DNA from: Candidatus Marimicrobium litorale
GTDB lineage: Bacteria; Pseudomonadota; Gammaproteobacteria; Pseudomonadales; Halieaceae
DNA: 64,000 bases
Assembly (NCBI RefSeq): GCF_026262645.1
Contig: NZ_SHNO01000001.1
Location: forward strand, 1,426,001-1,490,000
Direction: 5' to 3'
Under the pieces are notes generated by a model, which saw only the letters and a list, made by a program, of their open reading frames with translations, was not told the DNA's origin and searched no databases. A program made the position numbers and the translations under genes. Positions 63,029 through 64,000 of the stretch are shown in pieces. Each line of letters opens with the position of its first letter. Within the stretch, counting starts at the first letter, position 1.

Positions 63029-64000
63029 TCAGCTGGGTGTGACGGCAAGGTGCAAGCACTCCAGGCGACGCACAAAGATGCTGGGTACGTGCTTCACTGG
63101 GCCGGCCTCGCTCAAGCTGAATTCTTCGGTCGAAGCCAAAAGCTCCTCTAGGATTACTTTCGCTTCCATGCGCGCCAGCCTGGCCCCAACGCAAAAGTGA
63201 ATACCATGGCCGAAACCAATGTGCTCGCCGCCATCGCTACGCGCGGGGTCAAGCGTGTCAGGTCGGGAAAATACTGACGGATCACGGTTGGCCGCCGCCC
63301 ACTGCAGAAATACCCGCGCACCTGCTGGCAGGTTCACGCCACCTAAATAGGTCTCGTTCAGTACGACCCGGTAGTGTCCCTTGAAGGGTGACTCAAGCCG
63401 AACCACTTCTTCTACATAGGGCTCGATGAGGGATGAATTCATTCGCAGTTCCGCTTGCATCACTGTGTCCTGGGCGAGCAGCCGTATAGCACTGCCGACG
63501 AGGCTGGAAGTGGATTCTCCTGCCGCACCGACCAGCACTATCATAATCGCCACGGCCTCCTCTTCACTGATTTGTTCTGCACGGACGCCCTTGGCCAGTT
63601 CGTCAATGATAGACCCTGTTGCACTTGCAGGATCACGGGACAGGCCAAGTTCGAAATGTGATTGCAAGTAGGACCGCATCTCACCGGTAGACGCTGCCAG
63701 TTCCAGCATCCCCTCCAGTGTCGTGGTACCGGCAAGAATATCGCCTCCGCTAAACGCCCAGCCCAGCAGCAAGTCAACATCGTCAACGGGCAACCCCATT
63801 AATCGCGCCATAACTTTCACGGGAATAGGGTTAGCCAGCACTGCGACACAGTCACCTCCGCCACCGGACACCAGCCGCGAGACAGCGGCACGCACCCAGA
63901 CTTTAACCTCATCTTCCATGGCCGAGACACTGCGGGCATTGAGTGTCGGCAAAACCAGCTTTCTATGTACAGCGTGGAAAGGCTCATCCGCATTAGCGAT
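63029..64000 (-). CDS. Cytochrome P450, N-terminal part outside the window
   Basis: The frame is open from the window edge (no start codon inside) to a stop at 63029, giving about 323 residues. It starts within ANADEPFHAVHRKLVLPTLNARSV, the region after the P450 helix C motif. It contains the I-helix LVGAAGESTSSLVG (A-G-x-E-S-T), EEVVRLESPFKGHYR (ExxR) and IGFGHGIHFCVGARLARMEAKVI (haem Cys). The chain ends HLAVTPS. It is a class I bacterial P450, distinct from the CYP51-like one and probably another subfamily than the P450 at 1-787. The substrate is unknown. Confidence 0.93.
   Translation of the reverse strand: MANADEPFHAVHRKLVLPTLNARSVSAMEDEVKVWVRAAVSRLVSGGGGDCVAVLANPIPVKVMARLMGLPVDDVDLLLGWAFSGGDILAGTTTLEGMLELAASTGEMRSYLQSHFELGLSRDPASATGSIIDELAKGVRAEQISEEEAVAIMIVLVGAAGESTSSLVGSAIRLLAQDTVMQAELRMNSSLIEPYVEEVVRLESPFKGHYRVVLNETYLGGVNLPAGARVFLQWAAANRDPSVFSRPDTLDPARSDGGEHIGFGHGIHFCVGARLARMEAKVILEELLASTEEFSLSEAGPVKHVPSIFVRRLECLHLAVTPS

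Overview
The window looks like chromosome from a marine gammaproteobacterium, probably from the Halieaceae/Spongiibacteraceae part of the tree. This is inferred from the mix of cytochrome P450s, TonB-dependent and FadL-type outer-membrane proteins, a Lap-type adhesin system and flavin-dependent monooxygenases; no ribosomal marker is present to settle it. Coding density is high and most genes can be assigned to a family.

Left end (1-6484): a truncated P450 and a MarR-type regulator read leftwards. They are divergent from a four-gene unit with an RND periplasmic adaptor lipoprotein, an RND pump and two hotdog thioesterases. A perfect TAGTTA/TAACTA palindrome lies in the divergent promoter.

Mobile region (about 6500-22125): two related integration modules lie in tandem against an intact tRNA-Arg(ACG) gene. 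Each module has a conserved promoter, a leader of about 530 nt, a tyrosine recombinase, an AlpA-like protein and a second tyrosine recombinase. A 46-bp direct repeat of the tRNA 3' part lies at 9806-9851 and 22048-22093 and bounds an island of about 12 kb. The island carries an arsenite-type permease, a CzcI-like protein, CzcCBA, a CDF transporter and a DUF3703 protein. Stems and loop contexts in the two leaders are conserved, with at least one compensatory base-pair change, so the leader is very likely a large structured RNA. A decayed third integrase end lies just inside the island.

Middle (22126-31303): a gene-poor stretch with a broken ORF, then a PGPGW-type membrane protein, two FadL-like porins flanking a luciferase-like monooxygenase, a nitronate monooxygenase-like protein, a GNAT acetyltransferase and an arylsulfatase.

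Adhesin region (31567-47742): a complete Lap-type surface-adhesion system. It has a TolC-family protein fused to an OmpA domain, a LapG-like protease, a LapD-like degenerate GGDEF/EAL receptor, a 2086-residue adhesin with a retention module and a TAAG cleavage site, a LuxR-type regulator, and LapC- and LapB-like secretion proteins. In the expected scheme, LapB/LapC/TolC-OmpA export the adhesin, which stays in the outer membrane through its N-terminus. LapG releases it by cleavage at TAAG unless LapD, loaded with c-di-GMP, sequesters LapG.

Right end (48169-64000): a CmcJ-like oxidoreductase and an amidohydrolase, then a six-gene leftward operon (NTF2-like, CYP51-like P450, ferredoxin, extended SDR, MaoC-like, TonB receptor). 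This operon is divergent from an LLM-class oxidoreductase. A near-perfect palindrome in this divergent promoter recurs beside a TetR gene 5.4 kb away, which suggests one local regulon for lipid or terpenoid/sterol-like substrates. The stretch also holds a glycerophosphodiesterase, a UMF1-type MFS protein, a membrane-protein gene broken by one amber codon, an unrecognised 416-residue protein, and a third P450 cut by the window end.
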